Origin: Metabacillus fastidiosus NBRC 101226
Lineage (GTDB): Bacteria > Bacillota > Bacilli > Bacillales > Bacillaceae
Length of the DNA stretch: 56,907 nucleotides
Assembly (NCBI RefSeq): GCF_001591625.1
Contig: NZ_BCVG01000016.1
Span: 1-56,907, forward strand
Reading direction: 5' to 3'
The position numbers and the translations under genes were made by a program. Below, piece after piece: positions 1 through 8,607 of the stretch (positions are counted from its first letter, which is position 1; every line of letters starts with the position of its first letter). Below the pieces are notes generated by a model. It was not told the DNA's origin. It saw only the letters and a list, made by a program, of their open reading frames with translations, and ran no database searches.

Positions 1-39
1 CACTGATAGAAGTTTCACTTTATGTATTAAATAAAATAA

Positions 40-64
40 TCAGGTTGCTTTTTCAACAACCTGA
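40..64 (-). terminator. Terminator of the coat-like gene
   Basis: An inverted repeat TCAGGTTG/CAACCTGA is followed, when read on the minus strand, by a T-rich run. It lies about 30 bases past the stop codon of the Tyr/Pro-rich gene and is its likely transcription end. Confidence 0.6.
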
Positions 65-94
65 CATTCCGTTTCTAATTTAAGTATTTTAGTA

Positions 95-334
95 TTAGTA
101 GCCTCCACCATATCCATAACCATAACCAGGATATGGATATGGTGGATAATGATAGTGAGGTGGATAATATGGATAGTGATAATAAGGCGGGTAGTAAGGA
201 TAATACGGATAATGGTGATATGGGTAATGATGGTATGGTGGTCTTGGATAATAATAAGGTGGTTGTCTCTCATCATGATTATATTCTTCTTGTGACAAAT
301 CGGCTTCCTCAATATTAAAATTTTGAGATTGCAA
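95..334 (-). CDS. Tyr/Pro/His-rich low-complexity protein, probable spore coat protein
   Basis: Seventy-nine residues. The first 20 or so are acidic and Asn/Gln-rich. The rest is almost entirely Tyr, Pro and His in irregular YYPPYHYP-type units, ending in a Gly/Tyr tail (GYGYGYGGGY). Such composition is typical of cross-linkable coat or exosporium proteins of spore formers. I recognise no specific family, so the coat role is inferred from composition and from the sporulating context. The start is a TTG at 334, chosen because AAGGAGG lies 7-8 bases upstream. The antisense frames over this gene are artefacts of its repetitive codons. Confidence 0.6.
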   Translation of the reverse strand: MQSQNFNIEEADLSQEEYNHDERQPPYYYPRPPYHHYPYHHYPYYPYYPPYYHYPYYPPHYHYPPYPYPGYGYGYGGGY

Positions 335-491
335 AATACTACCTCCTTGAATAAATTTTCCTACCCTTAAACTTTATTCTAATTGAAGTTATTTAATTAC
401 TAATTGTCTCCATAAATTATTTGATTTTAATAATCAAGTGTTATTATAATTCTTCTTTTATGTTTAATATCACAAATTATTACTTAATAAT

Positions 492-516
492 AAAAAAGGC
501 CTTAAAGGCCTTTTTT
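492..516. terminator. Bidirectional terminator with degenerate repeat tail
   Basis: The hairpin AAGGCC-TTAAA-GGCCTT is flanked by A6 and T6, so it can stop transcription in both directions. It separates the stop of the reductase gene from the promoter region of the coat-like gene. The bases after it (to about 550) resemble a degenerate copy of the composite repeat tail seen many times further right. Confidence 0.75.
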
Positions 517-551
517 CACTGCTTAAAATATGATTTACGTTAATTATATAG

Positions 552-1541
552 TTAAATTAAACGTTGTTTGATCGCTTCTACAATTTTTAATCCATGAAAA
601 CGTCCATCTTCAATGTAAACTTTATTCATAATCCCACCTGTTACAACCCCTGCAAGAAAGACATTTTTAATATTTGTCTCATATGTATCTGGATTAAAAG
701 CAGGAATTAATGTAGAAGAATCAATTTGAATTCCAATACTTTGAAGCATTTTTGTATCAGGCTGATATCCAATTAAAGAAAATACATAGTCATTTGGAAT
801 AGTAACGCTACCTTCAGGTGTATTTATAGAAACTGTTGTATCAGTAATTTCCTCCACGCTGGAATTAGGGTAGAAATTAATTCTATCTTTTTCAATGAAA
901 TTACGAATATCTAGCAGTAAAGATGGTTTAATTCCTTTATAAACAGTCTCTTTACGATGCACTAATGAAACTTTTGCTCCATTACGGTATAAATCAATAG
1001 CTGCTTCTATAGCAGAATTCTTACCGCCTATTACTGTGACATGTTGGCCGTAATAAGGATGTCCTTCTTTATAATAATGCATCACTTTTGAAGTATCTTC
1101 GCCTTTAATTCCCATCCGTTTTGGATGATCAAAGTTTCCAGTAGAAATGACGATCATTTTGGCTTCATAATTAATATTTGAACCATTACGATCCATGGCA
1201 TGTACAATAAAAGAATCATTATTTTGCGAAATATGCTCTACTTTTTGATAGCATTTAATGTTGATATCTTGTCGTTCAGTTACAAGACGATAATACTTTA
1301 ATAACTCTGCTCGTGACGGTCTTGCTTCTTGAGATAAGAAAGGAATATTACCTATTTCGAGACGATCTGAAGTGCTAAAGAAACGCATATCTAGAGGGCA
1401 ATTAACAATGGAGTTTACAATTGCTTCTTTTTCTATAATAACATATTTAATTCCTCTTTCTTGAAGGGCTAGGCCAGTTGCTAAACCACAAGGTCCACCA
1501 CCAATAATCACAACATCATACATTTCATAAGAGTCTTCCAT
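552..1541 (-). CDS. ypdA: YpdA-family bacillithiol-disulfide reductase (FAD/NAD(P)-binding)
   Basis: A 329-residue flavoprotein of the thioredoxin-reductase-like fold. The FAD-binding glycine motif GGGPCG is at the N-terminus (about residues 13-18, with the Cys typical of YpdA), and a second nucleotide-binding motif GGKNSA lies mid-protein. There is no CxxC redox pair, as expected for YpdA/Bdr proteins rather than thioredoxin reductase. The family reduces bacillithiol disulfide with NADPH in the cytoplasm of Firmicutes. I start it at the ATG at 1541, which has AAGGAG 9 bases upstream, rather than at the in-frame codon 12 residues earlier. It is monocistronic and ends at the terminator 492-516. 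Confidence 0.85.
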   Translation of the reverse strand: MEDSYEMYDVVIIGGGPCGLATGLALQERGIKYVIIEKEAIVNSIVNCPLDMRFFSTSDRLEIGNIPFLSQEARPSRAELLKYYRLVTERQDINIKCYQKVEHISQNNDSFIVHAMDRNGSNINYEAKMIVISTGNFDHPKRMGIKGEDTSKVMHYYKEGHPYYGQHVTVIGGKNSAIEAAIDLYRNGAKVSLVHRKETVYKGIKPSLLLDIRNFIEKDRINFYPNSSVEEITDTTVSINTPEGSVTIPNDYVFSLIGYQPDTKMLQSIGIQIDSSTLIPAFNPDTYETNIKNVFLAGVVTGGIMNKVYIEDGRFHGLKIVEAIKQRLI

Positions 1542-1706
1542 TTGTAGATTCTCCTTTTTCATTTTTACTAATTTCAACTATATAAGTATAGTCATGCTCT
1601 CCTCTGATTAAAAGAAAAAATTAGAGACGAATTTCTTTCTTATCATCTGCTTACTTGGATTCATTGTGTTGAATACTCAAAAGTTAATAGAGAAAAATCT
1701 TAATAA

Positions 1707-1877
1707 CATCATCAAAAGCATATTCAAGACTTATCTAAGCAATGTTGGCAACTAGGGAAAGTTGCTCAATATGAGAAGGGGGCAGCAGTGGCACTTCGAA
1801 ATATATTTTTAAAAAGCTTACCTGCTTCTATGATGCAAAAACAGGCACAGCCAATTTATGAATTTCCTAATCTATAA
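1707..1877 (+). pseudogene. Fragment of a degraded gene, possibly C-terminus of an FAD-dependent monooxygenase
   Basis: An open stretch of about 56 codons without a usable start or ribosome site. It begins after an in-frame stop at 1704 and ends at TAA 1875-1877. It encodes a sequence such as WQLGKVAQYEKGAAVALRNI, which has a protein-like composition and loosely resembles the C-terminal helix of FAD-dependent monooxygenases. The family assignment is weak; the reading as a relic is stronger. Confidence 0.35.
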
Positions 1878-2029
1878 ATGAAATTAATCATAAAGAAGAA
1901 GCTGTCATTTTTACACTTGGGGTTTAATTTTCATTATTTGATTCTCGAATTAAATGCGTAAAAAGGCGATTCATCTCCCACTTATTTTGAACTACATCTT
2001 GCACAAAATTGAAGTGGGAGTCTTCTCAC

Positions 2030-2617
2030 CTAAAATAATAAAATCGTAGTCGCAGTATAAACAAGTAACAAAGCCATGATGATATTGAAAATCGTCTGAT
2101 ATTGAGCGATCAATTTCTTAAATAATGCTCCAAACAAACTCCAACTGAATGTCCCTGAGAATCCAATCACAGCTAACAAGATTATAAATAGAAACTGAGT
2201 TAAATAATGATGATAAAAGGGGGTCACAAATGTGGCTGTGACGGTAATAGCGTAAATAGTTGCTTTAGGATTGATGAATTGCAACATAGCTCCTGATCTT
2301 AAATTATTATATCGTTTATTGAATTGTTGTTCTTTCCCAAGTTTGCTCGTCATTATTTTATAAGCTAGATAAAGTAAATAGAGACAACCAAATAATTTCA
2401 TAATTAACTCGACTTCTGGAAAAACAGTATTTAATGCAAAACTAAAATAGTTAGCGAATAATAGTAAAATAAAAAATCCAAAACCAACTCCTAAGCAAAA
2501 TCTGAAAGTCTGTTTCAAACCAAATTGATTAGTGTAATACAACGACATAATATTATTAGGACCAGGAGTGAAACTTGCGACAAATGCATAAACCAATAGT
2601 GACAACATTGACATCAT
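2030..2617 (-). CDS. LysE/RhtB-family amino-acid exporter
   Basis: A 195-residue, very hydrophobic protein with about six membrane segments. It carries the family signature near the N-terminus (ASFTPGPNN at about residues 13-21) and the central FINPKA segment typical of LysE/RhtB translocators, which export amino acids or related metabolites across the cytoplasmic membrane. The start is ATG 2617, with GAGGAGG 5-6 bases upstream. It is transcribed divergently from an HTH-cupin regulator; that pairing suggests the neighbour controls it. The substrate cannot be deduced. Confidence 0.85.
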   Translation of the reverse strand: MMSMLSLLVYAFVASFTPGPNNIMSLYYTNQFGLKQTFRFCLGVGFGFFILLLFANYFSFALNTVFPEVELIMKLFGCLYLLYLAYKIMTSKLGKEQQFNKRYNNLRSGAMLQFINPKATIYAITVTATFVTPFYHHYLTQFLFIILLAVIGFSGTFSWSLFGALFKKLIAQYQTIFNIIMALLLVYTATTILLF

Positions 2618-2640
2618 AACTGCCTCCTCGTATGTTATAA

Positions 2641-2691
2641 TGTACAAAAATACTTTATAACGATCTATTCTTTAAATTGTACATTTTGTAC
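2641..2691. promoter_or_regulatory. Candidate operator between exporter and HTH-cupin regulator
   Basis: The 108-base divergent intergenic region holds a perfect inverted repeat GTACA-TTT-TGTAC at 2679-2691 and a half site TGTACAAAA at 2641-2649. Two similar sites in a shared promoter region fit binding by the adjacent XRE-type regulator. The link to that regulator is inference. Confidence 0.5.
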
Positions 2692-2725
2692 GTTATATTG
2701 TAAATAAAAAAATGGAGGATACGAT

Positions 2726-3283
2726 GTGAAGGAAATACATGTGGTGGTAGCTGAAAATATGAAGACATACAGAAAGGTTAATAAATTAAGTTTGGATAAA
2801 GTTTCAGAATTAACAGGTGTAAGTAAAACTATGTTAGGCCAAATAGAACGTGGAGAATCTATTCCCACAATAACGACCATGTGGAAAATTGCGAATGGAT
2901 TAAAGGTTTCCTTTACTTCACTAATTAAGGAACCAACGAATAATATAACGATAATATCAAAAAATGATTTATTGGAATTGCCAGAGAATGATGGGAAATA
3001 TAAAGTGTATCCATATTTTCCATTCGAAAATGATAAGCAGTTTGAAATATATATGGTAGAAATTGAGCCGGGGGGATATTTAGAAGCAGTTCCTCATCAT
3101 GATGGGACAGAAGAATACATTACTGTATTTGATGGGCAGCTCGAATTAACAATATCAGGGCAAACCTATTTACTCGAAAAAGATCATTCGATCAGATTTA
3201 AAGCAAACTGTACACATACATACCACAATCCAAGCAATGAATTGACAAGATTAAATATGACGATTAATTATCCATCCATGTAA
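2726..3283 (+). CDS. XRE-family transcriptional regulator with C-terminal cupin domain
   Basis: One hundred and eighty-five residues. An N-terminal helix-turn-helix of the XRE/Cro type spans about residues 10-65 (VSELTGVSKTMLGQIERGE is the turn-recognition region). A cupin_2 barrel spans about 100-180, with a histidine-rich motif PHHDGTEEY. This architecture is common for regulators that sense a small metabolite and sit next to the transporter they control; here the neighbour is a LysE-type exporter. The GTG start at 2726 is supported by GGAGG 7 bases upstream. Confidence 0.85.
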   Translation: MKEIHVVVAENMKTYRKVNKLSLDKVSELTGVSKTMLGQIERGESIPTITTMWKIANGLKVSFTSLIKEPTNNITIISKNDLLELPENDGKYKVYPYFPFENDKQFEIYMVEIEPGGYLEAVPHHDGTEEYITVFDGQLELTISGQTYLLEKDHSIRFKANCTHTYHNPSNELTRLNMTINYPSM

Positions 3284-3531
3284 ATGAGATCATATGTAAA
3301 AATTCCAATGGTTTCTCACCAGCGTAAAATTTCCTGATATCAAGCATGTAAGAATTGTTTAAAGACCTAAGACTAAAACAATCTCTAAAAATAAATATTG
3401 TTATTATTTACATTTCAGTTTTTTCATTAAATTAATGGTGCAGAATACTTTAAGAAGGAATTTCTAATCTCTTTATAGAACAGTAATTATTGTTAGCCGA
3501 GTTTAGCGAAGAAGAGAAAGGTGAGATGAGA

Positions 3532-3921
3532 ATGGGACAAATTAAAATTTACGGGGTAAAAGACAGGTTAAATCCAATTAAGGAAACACTATCAAATGTT
3601 ATTCACTCATGTATGGTGGAAGCACTTGGATTTCCTCCAGATAAGAAATTTCATCGTTTTTTCCCTATGGACAAAGAAGATTTTTATTATGCAAGCGGAA
3701 GAAGCGAAGCATATACCGTAATTGAGATTAGTATGTTCGAAGGTCGAACGGTAGAGGCTAAAAAACATTTGATAAAGATACTATTCGATCATGTAAATAG
3801 TGAATTGAATATATCTCCCCAAGATATTGAAATCACAATCTTTGAAACACCAAAGCATAACTGGGGTATAAGAGGGTTACCTGGTGATGAGTTAACATTG
3901 AATTATAAAGTAAATGTATAA
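3532..3921 (+). CDS. Tautomerase-family protein
   Basis: About 129 residues resembling the larger tautomerase-like proteins of Bacillus (YrdN type), with motifs such as NVIHSCMVEALGFPPDKKFH and a C-terminal IFETPKHNWGIRG. Tautomerases normally use the N-terminal proline exposed after Met removal. Here the residues after the candidate starts (ATG 3526 and ATG 3532) are Arg and Gly, so the canonical Pro1 is absent. AAAGGTGAG lies just upstream and serves either start. It appears monocistronic and is followed by a hairpin terminator. Confidence 0.7.
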   Translation: MGQIKIYGVKDRLNPIKETLSNVIHSCMVEALGFPPDKKFHRFFPMDKEDFYYASGRSEAYTVIEISMFEGRTVEAKKHLIKILFDHVNSELNISPQDIEITIFETPKHNWGIRGLPGDELTLNYKVNV

Positions 3922-3965
3922 GTTAAAAGGTCGTCCTTAATGACTGCTGTAGATTTAAAATAAAG

Positions 3966-3998
3966 TCGCGATGTTTATCAAAATGTCGTGATCTTTTT
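3966..3998 (+). terminator. Terminator after the tautomerase-like gene
   Basis: Short stem TCGCGA/TCGTGA (one G-U pair) followed by T5. It is weak but correctly placed about 45 bases past the stop codon. Between here and 4300 I see no convincing gene, only AT-rich sequence with a short frame beginning MSEWKLQVFQVSKTT that stops at once. Confidence 0.45.
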
Positions 3999-4304
3999 GT
4001 TTAAAGTAGACTGTTTATAAAAAGCCGTATCATTTTGAAGAGAATTTAACAGTTTATAAAAAAGATGAACCTGATTTATCTATACTTTTTGTAAAACTCC
4101 AGTTTATTAGTCTATTAAAGGACTGCATTTTTGAATAAAGAAGAAATTATTAAAAAATGAGTGAATGGAAACTCCAAGTTTTTCAAGTTAGTAAAACTAC
4201 ATAGTATGTATGTTAGATATAGAAGCAGCTTATTTTCAACTCTCTTAGTATAACTAAACTGATTATCTTTCATCAATAAATCTAATTAAAAGGAGTTCAA
4301 AGTT

Positions 4305-4967
4305 ATGAAAATTTCTAATGGAGTAGAAATGCTTCAACTTGAATTTCATGGGAATATTATTCACCCAACTCTTTTGTGGGATGAAGAAATGGCAGTTTTG
4401 ATTGATACTGGATTCCCGGGACAACTGGAAGATTTGCGTATGACAATGGATACAGCAGGAATATCGTTCGATAAACTAAAAATTGTAATTTTGACTCATC
4501 AGGATTTCGATCATATAGGCAGTCTTCCTGAGATATTACAGGAGTGTGGAAGTAATATTAAAGTATATGCTCACAAGCTAGATAAGCCTTATATTGAAGG
4601 GGAATTACCTTTATTGAAAGATGGGCATTTAGAGAATCCTCCGAAGGGTAGAGTAGACGATACTTTGAAAGATGGTCAAGAATTACCGTATTGCGGTGGA
4701 ATTCGTGTCATTCATACTCCAGGGCATACTCCTGGTCATATCAGCTTATATTTGAAACAAAGTAAAACACTTGTTGCTGGGGATTCAATGTACAGTGTAA
4801 ACGGGATAATTGGAGGCATTCATGCCCCGACAACACTTGATATGAAGGCAGCTCGACTCTCTTTGAACAAATATTTAGACCTAGATATTGAATCTACAAT
4901 TTGTTATCACGGGGGATTAAGTAAGTTAAATATTAATGATCAGATTCAAAAAATAATTTCATATTAA
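4305..4967 (+). CDS. Metallo-beta-lactamase-fold hydrolase
   Basis: A 220-residue protein with the MBL-fold metal ligands: THQDFDHIG (HxxxDH motif, about residues 64-72), HTPGHTPGHI (third His, about 139-148), AGDSM (bridging Asp) and a C-terminal CYHGG. These bind two metals, usually zinc, and hydrolyse thioesters, lactones or similar bonds. The substrate is not evident. The protein is cytoplasmic, with no signal sequence. The start ATG is preceded by AAAAGGAG at suitable distance. It is flanked downstream by a copy of the composite repeat that includes its terminator. Confidence 0.8.
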   Translation: MKISNGVEMLQLEFHGNIIHPTLLWDEEMAVLIDTGFPGQLEDLRMTMDTAGISFDKLKIVILTHQDFDHIGSLPEILQECGSNIKVYAHKLDKPYIEGELPLLKDGHLENPPKGRVDDTLKDGQELPYCGGIRVIHTPGHTPGHISLYLKQSKTLVAGDSMYSVNGIIGGIHAPTTLDMKAARLSLNKYLDLDIESTICYHGGLSKLNINDQIQKIISY

Positions 4968-5027
4968 ATTTCTAGTTCTGTCTTCAAAACAACTTTATTT
5001 AAAAAGTGAAGCAGCTAAAGTTTATGA

Positions 5028-5134
5028 AACTAACTGGTATGTTAGTGTAATAAATATTTATAAGGATCTTCAAATTAGAAGATCCTTTTTCACTGTTTAA
5101 AATGTTTATTGTGTTGACTAGATATGTATAAAGT
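5028..5134 (+). repeat. Composite intergenic repeat (palindrome, terminator, tail)
   Basis: Three modules in order: an AACTAAC-TGGTAT-GTTAGTG palindrome (5028-5047), a perfect 10-bp terminator stem AAGGATCTTC/GAAGATCCTT with T5 (5062-5090), and a tail beginning CACTGTTTAAAATG with GTGTTGACTAGATATGTATAAAG (5091-5133). The same module order recurs around 38 kb and elsewhere. Here it also acts as terminator for the MBL hydrolase gene. Confidence 0.75.
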
Positions 5135-5237
5135 ATTTTTTAAGATCTTTTTTAGTACCATTTTAGATTAATAGAAAATATTTGTTGATACTCCGCTGAT
5201 TTTTTTTATAAAATGAAACAAAATATAATTTGAAAGA

Positions 5238-5831
5238 GTGAAAAACTTGAAGCAAAAATGGCTTTTATTTCTGTCTATAGTCAGTAGCATATTAGTTATT
5301 CTACTTAGTTTTTTTCAATGGAAGCTGATTGATATAATAACTGTATTTTTGATGCTGCCTGTTTGGTCATTAGTGTTTGGATTTTTTATTACAATTACTG
5401 TTATGAGCATTATTCATTTGTTAAAAAAGAAAGAATGGAAGCCGCTCACCGTTCAATTATTAACTATCTTATTATGGCTGTTCATTCCTTTTACTCAAAT
5501 TATGTTAGATTTGGATTTTAAAATGAATAAAGCTGAAAGAGAAGAAGTAGTAGAGATGGTGGAGAAAGGTACTCTTAAACCGAATGTTTCACATAATTCC
5601 TCACTTATCTTATTACCTGAATATAAGTGGTTGTCTACAGGCGGTGGAGAAATTGTGATTGAGAAAAACGGTAACTTTGTTTTGTTCTTCACATACCGTG
5701 GAATGTTAGATAATTTCTCTGGATTCGTGTATTCCCCTAATGATAAAAAACCGAGTAAACATGACTTTGATGCAGATTTTCAACAAATAGAAAAATTAGA
5801 TAAGAATTGGTATTTTGTCGGTTCTTACTAA
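5238..5831 (+). CDS. Membrane protein of unknown function
   Basis: One hundred and ninety-seven residues. Three hydrophobic segments (about 9-27, 33-60 and 73-91) are followed by a soluble C-terminal domain of about 100 residues containing a beta-rich stretch (GGGEIVIEKNGNFVLFFTYRG). I do not recognise the family. The GTG start at 5238 is not strongly supported, since only GAAAG lies nearby; a TTG at 5247 is an alternative. It stands alone between two copies of the composite repeat and terminator. Confidence 0.55.
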   Translation: MKNLKQKWLLFLSIVSSILVILLSFFQWKLIDIITVFLMLPVWSLVFGFFITITVMSIIHLLKKKEWKPLTVQLLTILLWLFIPFTQIMLDLDFKMNKAEREEVVEMVEKGTLKPNVSHNSSLILLPEYKWLSTGGGEIVIEKNGNFVLFFTYRGMLDNFSGFVYSPNDKKPSKHDFDADFQQIEKLDKNWYFVGSY

Positions 5832-5862
5832 ACTGGCAGGTCGATTAGGTTAATAAGTGATT

Positions 5863-5893
5863 AAAAGAATCTTCAATTGGAAGATTCTTTTTT
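5863..5893 (+). terminator. Terminator of composite-repeat type
   Basis: Perfect 12-bp stem AAAAGAATCTTC/GAAGATTCTTTT with loop AATTG and a T run. It is preceded by a degenerate palindrome (5829-5857) ending GTTAATAAG, so it is a further copy of the composite repeat with a different terminator stem. Confidence 0.8.
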
Positions 5894-6047
5894 ACTGCGT
5901 TAATAATTCGATAATATTCCACAGTTGATTTCTCCAATAAGGCCTATTATTTTCATACTTTTCCTTCTTATGAATTTGAATATTTCCTGATTATAGTATA
6001 ATTAGTTAAGTTAGTGAATTAGACGAAGATGAGTGAGGATTAGAAAT

Positions 6048-6755
6048 ATGTATAAAATTATGATTGTTGAGGATGACCCTAAAATTGCAGAATATTTGCA
6101 GTCTTATATTGCTAAATACGGTTATTTTGTAACGATAGTAACTGATTTTGATCATGTCATGAATGATTTTCATGAAAATAAACCGGAACTCGTTCTTCTT
6201 GATATTAATTTGCCTAGTTATGATGGCTATTATTGGTGCAGGCAAATTCGCAAGGAATCGATTTGTCCTGTCATCTTTATATCGGCGAGAGTTGGGGAGA
6301 TGGATCAGGTGATGGCATTGGAAAATGGGGGAGATGATTTTATTACGAAGCCGTTTCACCCTGAAATAGTGATGGCGAAAATACGGAGCCAGCTCCGGCG
6401 CGCGTATGGGGAATATGCTGCACAGGCTGAAGAGAGAGTACTTGAAACCAATGGACTTAAGCTTTTTCCGGAAAGACTGGAAATCACTTTTGATACGAAA
6501 ACCGCTTCATTAACGAAAAAAGAAGCTGATATTATTGAAAGCTTAATGGAACGTTATCCCCGCGTTGCCGGACGGGAAGACTTACTTGAAAAGCTGTGGG
6601 ATGATCATACATATGTAGATGAAAATACACTTAATGTAAATATTACAAGAGTAAGAAAAAAATTTTTGGAACTCGGTATTAAAGATGCCGTAGAAACAGT
6701 AAGAGGTGCAGGATACCGGCTGAATGTTTCACGCTTAAAGGCGGGAGCAGAATGA
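6048..6755 (+). CDS. BceR-type OmpR-family response regulator
   Basis: A 235-residue response regulator. The receiver domain has the acidic pair E8/D9 and phospho-acceptor Asp52 (LLDINLP); a winged-helix DNA-binding domain occupies the C-terminal half (NTLNVNITRVRKKF recognition region). It overlaps the histidine kinase by ATGA, so the two are co-translated. With the Bce-type ABC transporter downstream it forms a peptide-antibiotic sensing module in which the transporter acts as co-sensor (established for BceRS-BceAB). Start ATG 6048 is preferred because GAGG lies 9 bases upstream. Confidence 0.9.
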   Translation: MYKIMIVEDDPKIAEYLQSYIAKYGYFVTIVTDFDHVMNDFHENKPELVLLDINLPSYDGYYWCRQIRKESICPVIFISARVGEMDQVMALENGGDDFITKPFHPEIVMAKIRSQLRRAYGEYAAQAEERVLETNGLKLFPERLEITFDTKTASLTKKEADIIESLMERYPRVAGREDLLEKLWDDHTYVDENTLNVNITRVRKKFLELGIKDAVETVRGAGYRLNVSRLKAGAE

Positions 6756-7750
6756 AATTATTTTTTAAAGAGCATTCCTTATTAATTGCGGTGCAAGTAC
6801 TTCAATTTTTCATTATAAGTATGATTTACTGGCTTGACGGCTACCGTCATATCAGTCTCATACTTTATACTGTTTTTCTCGGTATTTTCTTTCTTGGCTG
6901 TTATCTTTTCTACCATTATTACAGCCGGCAGAAATTTTATAAGCGGCTTAGTAAACCGCTTGAATCACTTGATGATTCTTTCCAAAAGACAGAACAAACT
7001 CCCGTATCAGAAGCGCTTGATCATCTGTTGAAAAATCAGTACAGGCTTTATCAAAATCAAATAAAAATATTGGAGCATCAGCAGGACGAACATCTAAAGT
7101 TTATGGATCAGTGGGTGCATCAAATGAAAACACCGCTTTCTGTTATTGAGCTTACAGCACAAACTTTGGATGAACCGGAATCTTCGAGCATTCGTGAAGA
7201 AACAGAGAGAATAAAAACAGGATTAAACACAATTCTTTATATGGCGCGCCTGCGTTCTATTGAACAGGATTTTCATATTAAACCTGTACAGCTATCTCAA
7301 ATCGTTCATGAAGTAAACAGAGAAAATAAACGTTTTTACATACGGAATAAAGTATATCCGAAGCTTGAAATACAAAGGGACGGGATTACAGTTGAAACAG
7401 ATGAAAAATGGCTATTTTTTATCCTTTCCCAGCTCATTAATAACGCAGTGAAATATTCTAATGGAAATACAAGCATTATTATTTCTATCTATGAAAAAGA
7501 AGGAGAAGCAGTGCTTGAAGTGACTGATTTTGGTGTCGGTATTCCAGAGACGGACAGAAGGCGTATTTTCGATCCATTTTATACAGGAGAAAACGGACGT
7601 AAATTTAGAGAATCTACAGGGATGGGACTGTATTTGACAAAAGAAGCGATCGAACATCTTGGACACCAGATAGAGATGGATTCAGAAGTTGGAGCGGGGA
7701 CGACATTCCGAATTATTTTTTCATCTACTCAAAACCTTACATCAATGTAA
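6752..7750 (+). CDS. BceS-type intramembrane-sensing histidine kinase
   Basis: Three hundred and thirty-two residues. Two membrane helices (about 9-28 and 33-55) are separated by an extracellular loop of only a few residues (DGYRH), the hallmark of intramembrane-sensing kinases. The dimerisation/phospho-acceptor motif WVHQMKTPLSV puts the phosphorylated His at 123. The ATPase domain has N (NNAVKYSNG), G1 (DFGVGIP) and G2 (GMGLYL) boxes. It lacks its own ligand-binding domain and by analogy relies on the ABC permease to detect peptide antibiotics. Overlaps the regulator stop by four bases. Confidence 0.9.
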   Translation: MKLFFKEHSLLIAVQVLQFFIISMIYWLDGYRHISLILYTVFLGIFFLGCYLFYHYYSRQKFYKRLSKPLESLDDSFQKTEQTPVSEALDHLLKNQYRLYQNQIKILEHQQDEHLKFMDQWVHQMKTPLSVIELTAQTLDEPESSSIREETERIKTGLNTILYMARLRSIEQDFHIKPVQLSQIVHEVNRENKRFYIRNKVYPKLEIQRDGITVETDEKWLFFILSQLINNAVKYSNGNTSIIISIYEKEGEAVLEVTDFGVGIPETDRRRIFDPFYTGENGRKFRESTGMGLYLTKEAIEHLGHQIEMDSEVGAGTTFRIIFSSTQNLTSM

Positions 7751-7760
7751 GGAAACTGAA

Positions 7761-7776
7761 AGATGAATCGATAGTT
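7761..7776 (+). other. Sequence shared upstream of transporter and dehydrogenase
   Basis: AGATGAATCGATAGTT lies between the kinase stop and the ATPase gene. It matches 10543-10558 (AGATGAATCGATGGTT) at 15 of 16 positions, at a similar distance from the next start codon. It may be a common regulator site; BceR is the obvious candidate, but this is inference. Confidence 0.35.
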
Positions 7777-7842
7777 TATTGATTATATAGAGAGCTATAC
7801 TAATCACAGATCAAATGATTGTGAATCGAAAGGAGATTTGTG

Positions 7843-8607
7843 ATGCTGAAAGTAAAACAAGTTAGTAAAATTTACGAAGGAAAAGTGACACATCGTGCGT
7901 TAACAGATATAAATCTCACGATTGAAGATGGGGAATTCGTCGGTATAATGGGTCCGTCCGGAAGTGGAAAAACAACGCTGCTTAATTTAATTGCGACAAT
8001 TGACGAGCCAACGACAGGTGAGATATTAATTAATGAAAATAATCCAAATCATTTAAAAAAGGATGACTTAGCTAAATTCCGCAGACGTGAACTCGGCTTC
8101 GTCTTTCAGGAATTCAATCTTCTCCATACATTAACAGTAGAAGAAAATATCGTTCTCCCGTTAACATTGGAAGGAAAAAAAGTGAAGGAAATGAAACAAA
8201 AAGCAAATGAAATAGCTGCAAAGCTTGGAATCACAAGTATTATGAAAAAACGGACGTATGAAATATCAGGAGGCCAGGCACAAAGAGCAGCAGTCGCAAG
8301 AGCGATGATTCATACTCCGAAGCTTCTGCTTGCTGATGAACCGACTGGAAATCTTGATTCTAAAGCATCAAAAGATGTAATGGAAATGCTCGAATCGATT
8401 AATAAGAAAGAACGTACAACGATGATGCTTGTTACACATGACCCTCAAGCAGCAAGCTATTGCAACAGGGTAGTTTTTATTCGTGACGGAAAGTTTTATT
8501 CCGAAATTCATCGAGGGGATAACCGACAGGCCTTTTTCCAGAAGATTATTGACACGCTTTCTTTAATGGGAGGGGATGCACATGACCTTTCGCACATTCG
8601 CGTTTAA
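7843..8607 (+). CDS. BceA-type ABC transporter ATP-binding protein
   Basis: A 254-residue ATPase of the MacB/LolD/BceA class: Walker A GPSGSGKTT (about 38-46), Q-loop FQEFNLL, signature ISGGQAQR, Walker B LLLADEP and a switch His in VTHDP. It drives the adjacent permease to free peptide antibiotics from their lipid-II-cycle targets. AAAGGAG is 7 bases before ATG 7843; a GTG three bases upstream is a less likely start. It overlaps the permease gene by 26 bases, showing tight co-expression. Confidence 0.9.
   Translation: MLKVKQVSKIYEGKVTHRALTDINLTIEDGEFVGIMGPSGSGKTTLLNLIATIDEPTTGEILINENNPNHLKKDDLAKFRRRELGFVFQEFNLLHTLTVEENIVLPLTLEGKKVKEMKQKANEIAAKLGITSIMKKRTYEISGGQAQRAAVARAMIHTPKLLLADEPTGNLDSKASKDVMEMLESINKKERTTMMLVTHDPQAASYCNRVVFIRDGKFYSEIHRGDNRQAFFQKIIDTLSLMGGDAHDLSHIRV

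Noticed and set aside
40-318. Three overlapping open frames on both strands in the Tyr/Pro-rich region, including an Asp/Asn-rich plus-strand frame
   Set aside because: Only the minus-strand frame at 95-334 has a ribosome site and a coherent coat-like composition. The others result from the repetitive TAY/CCN codons read in other frames.
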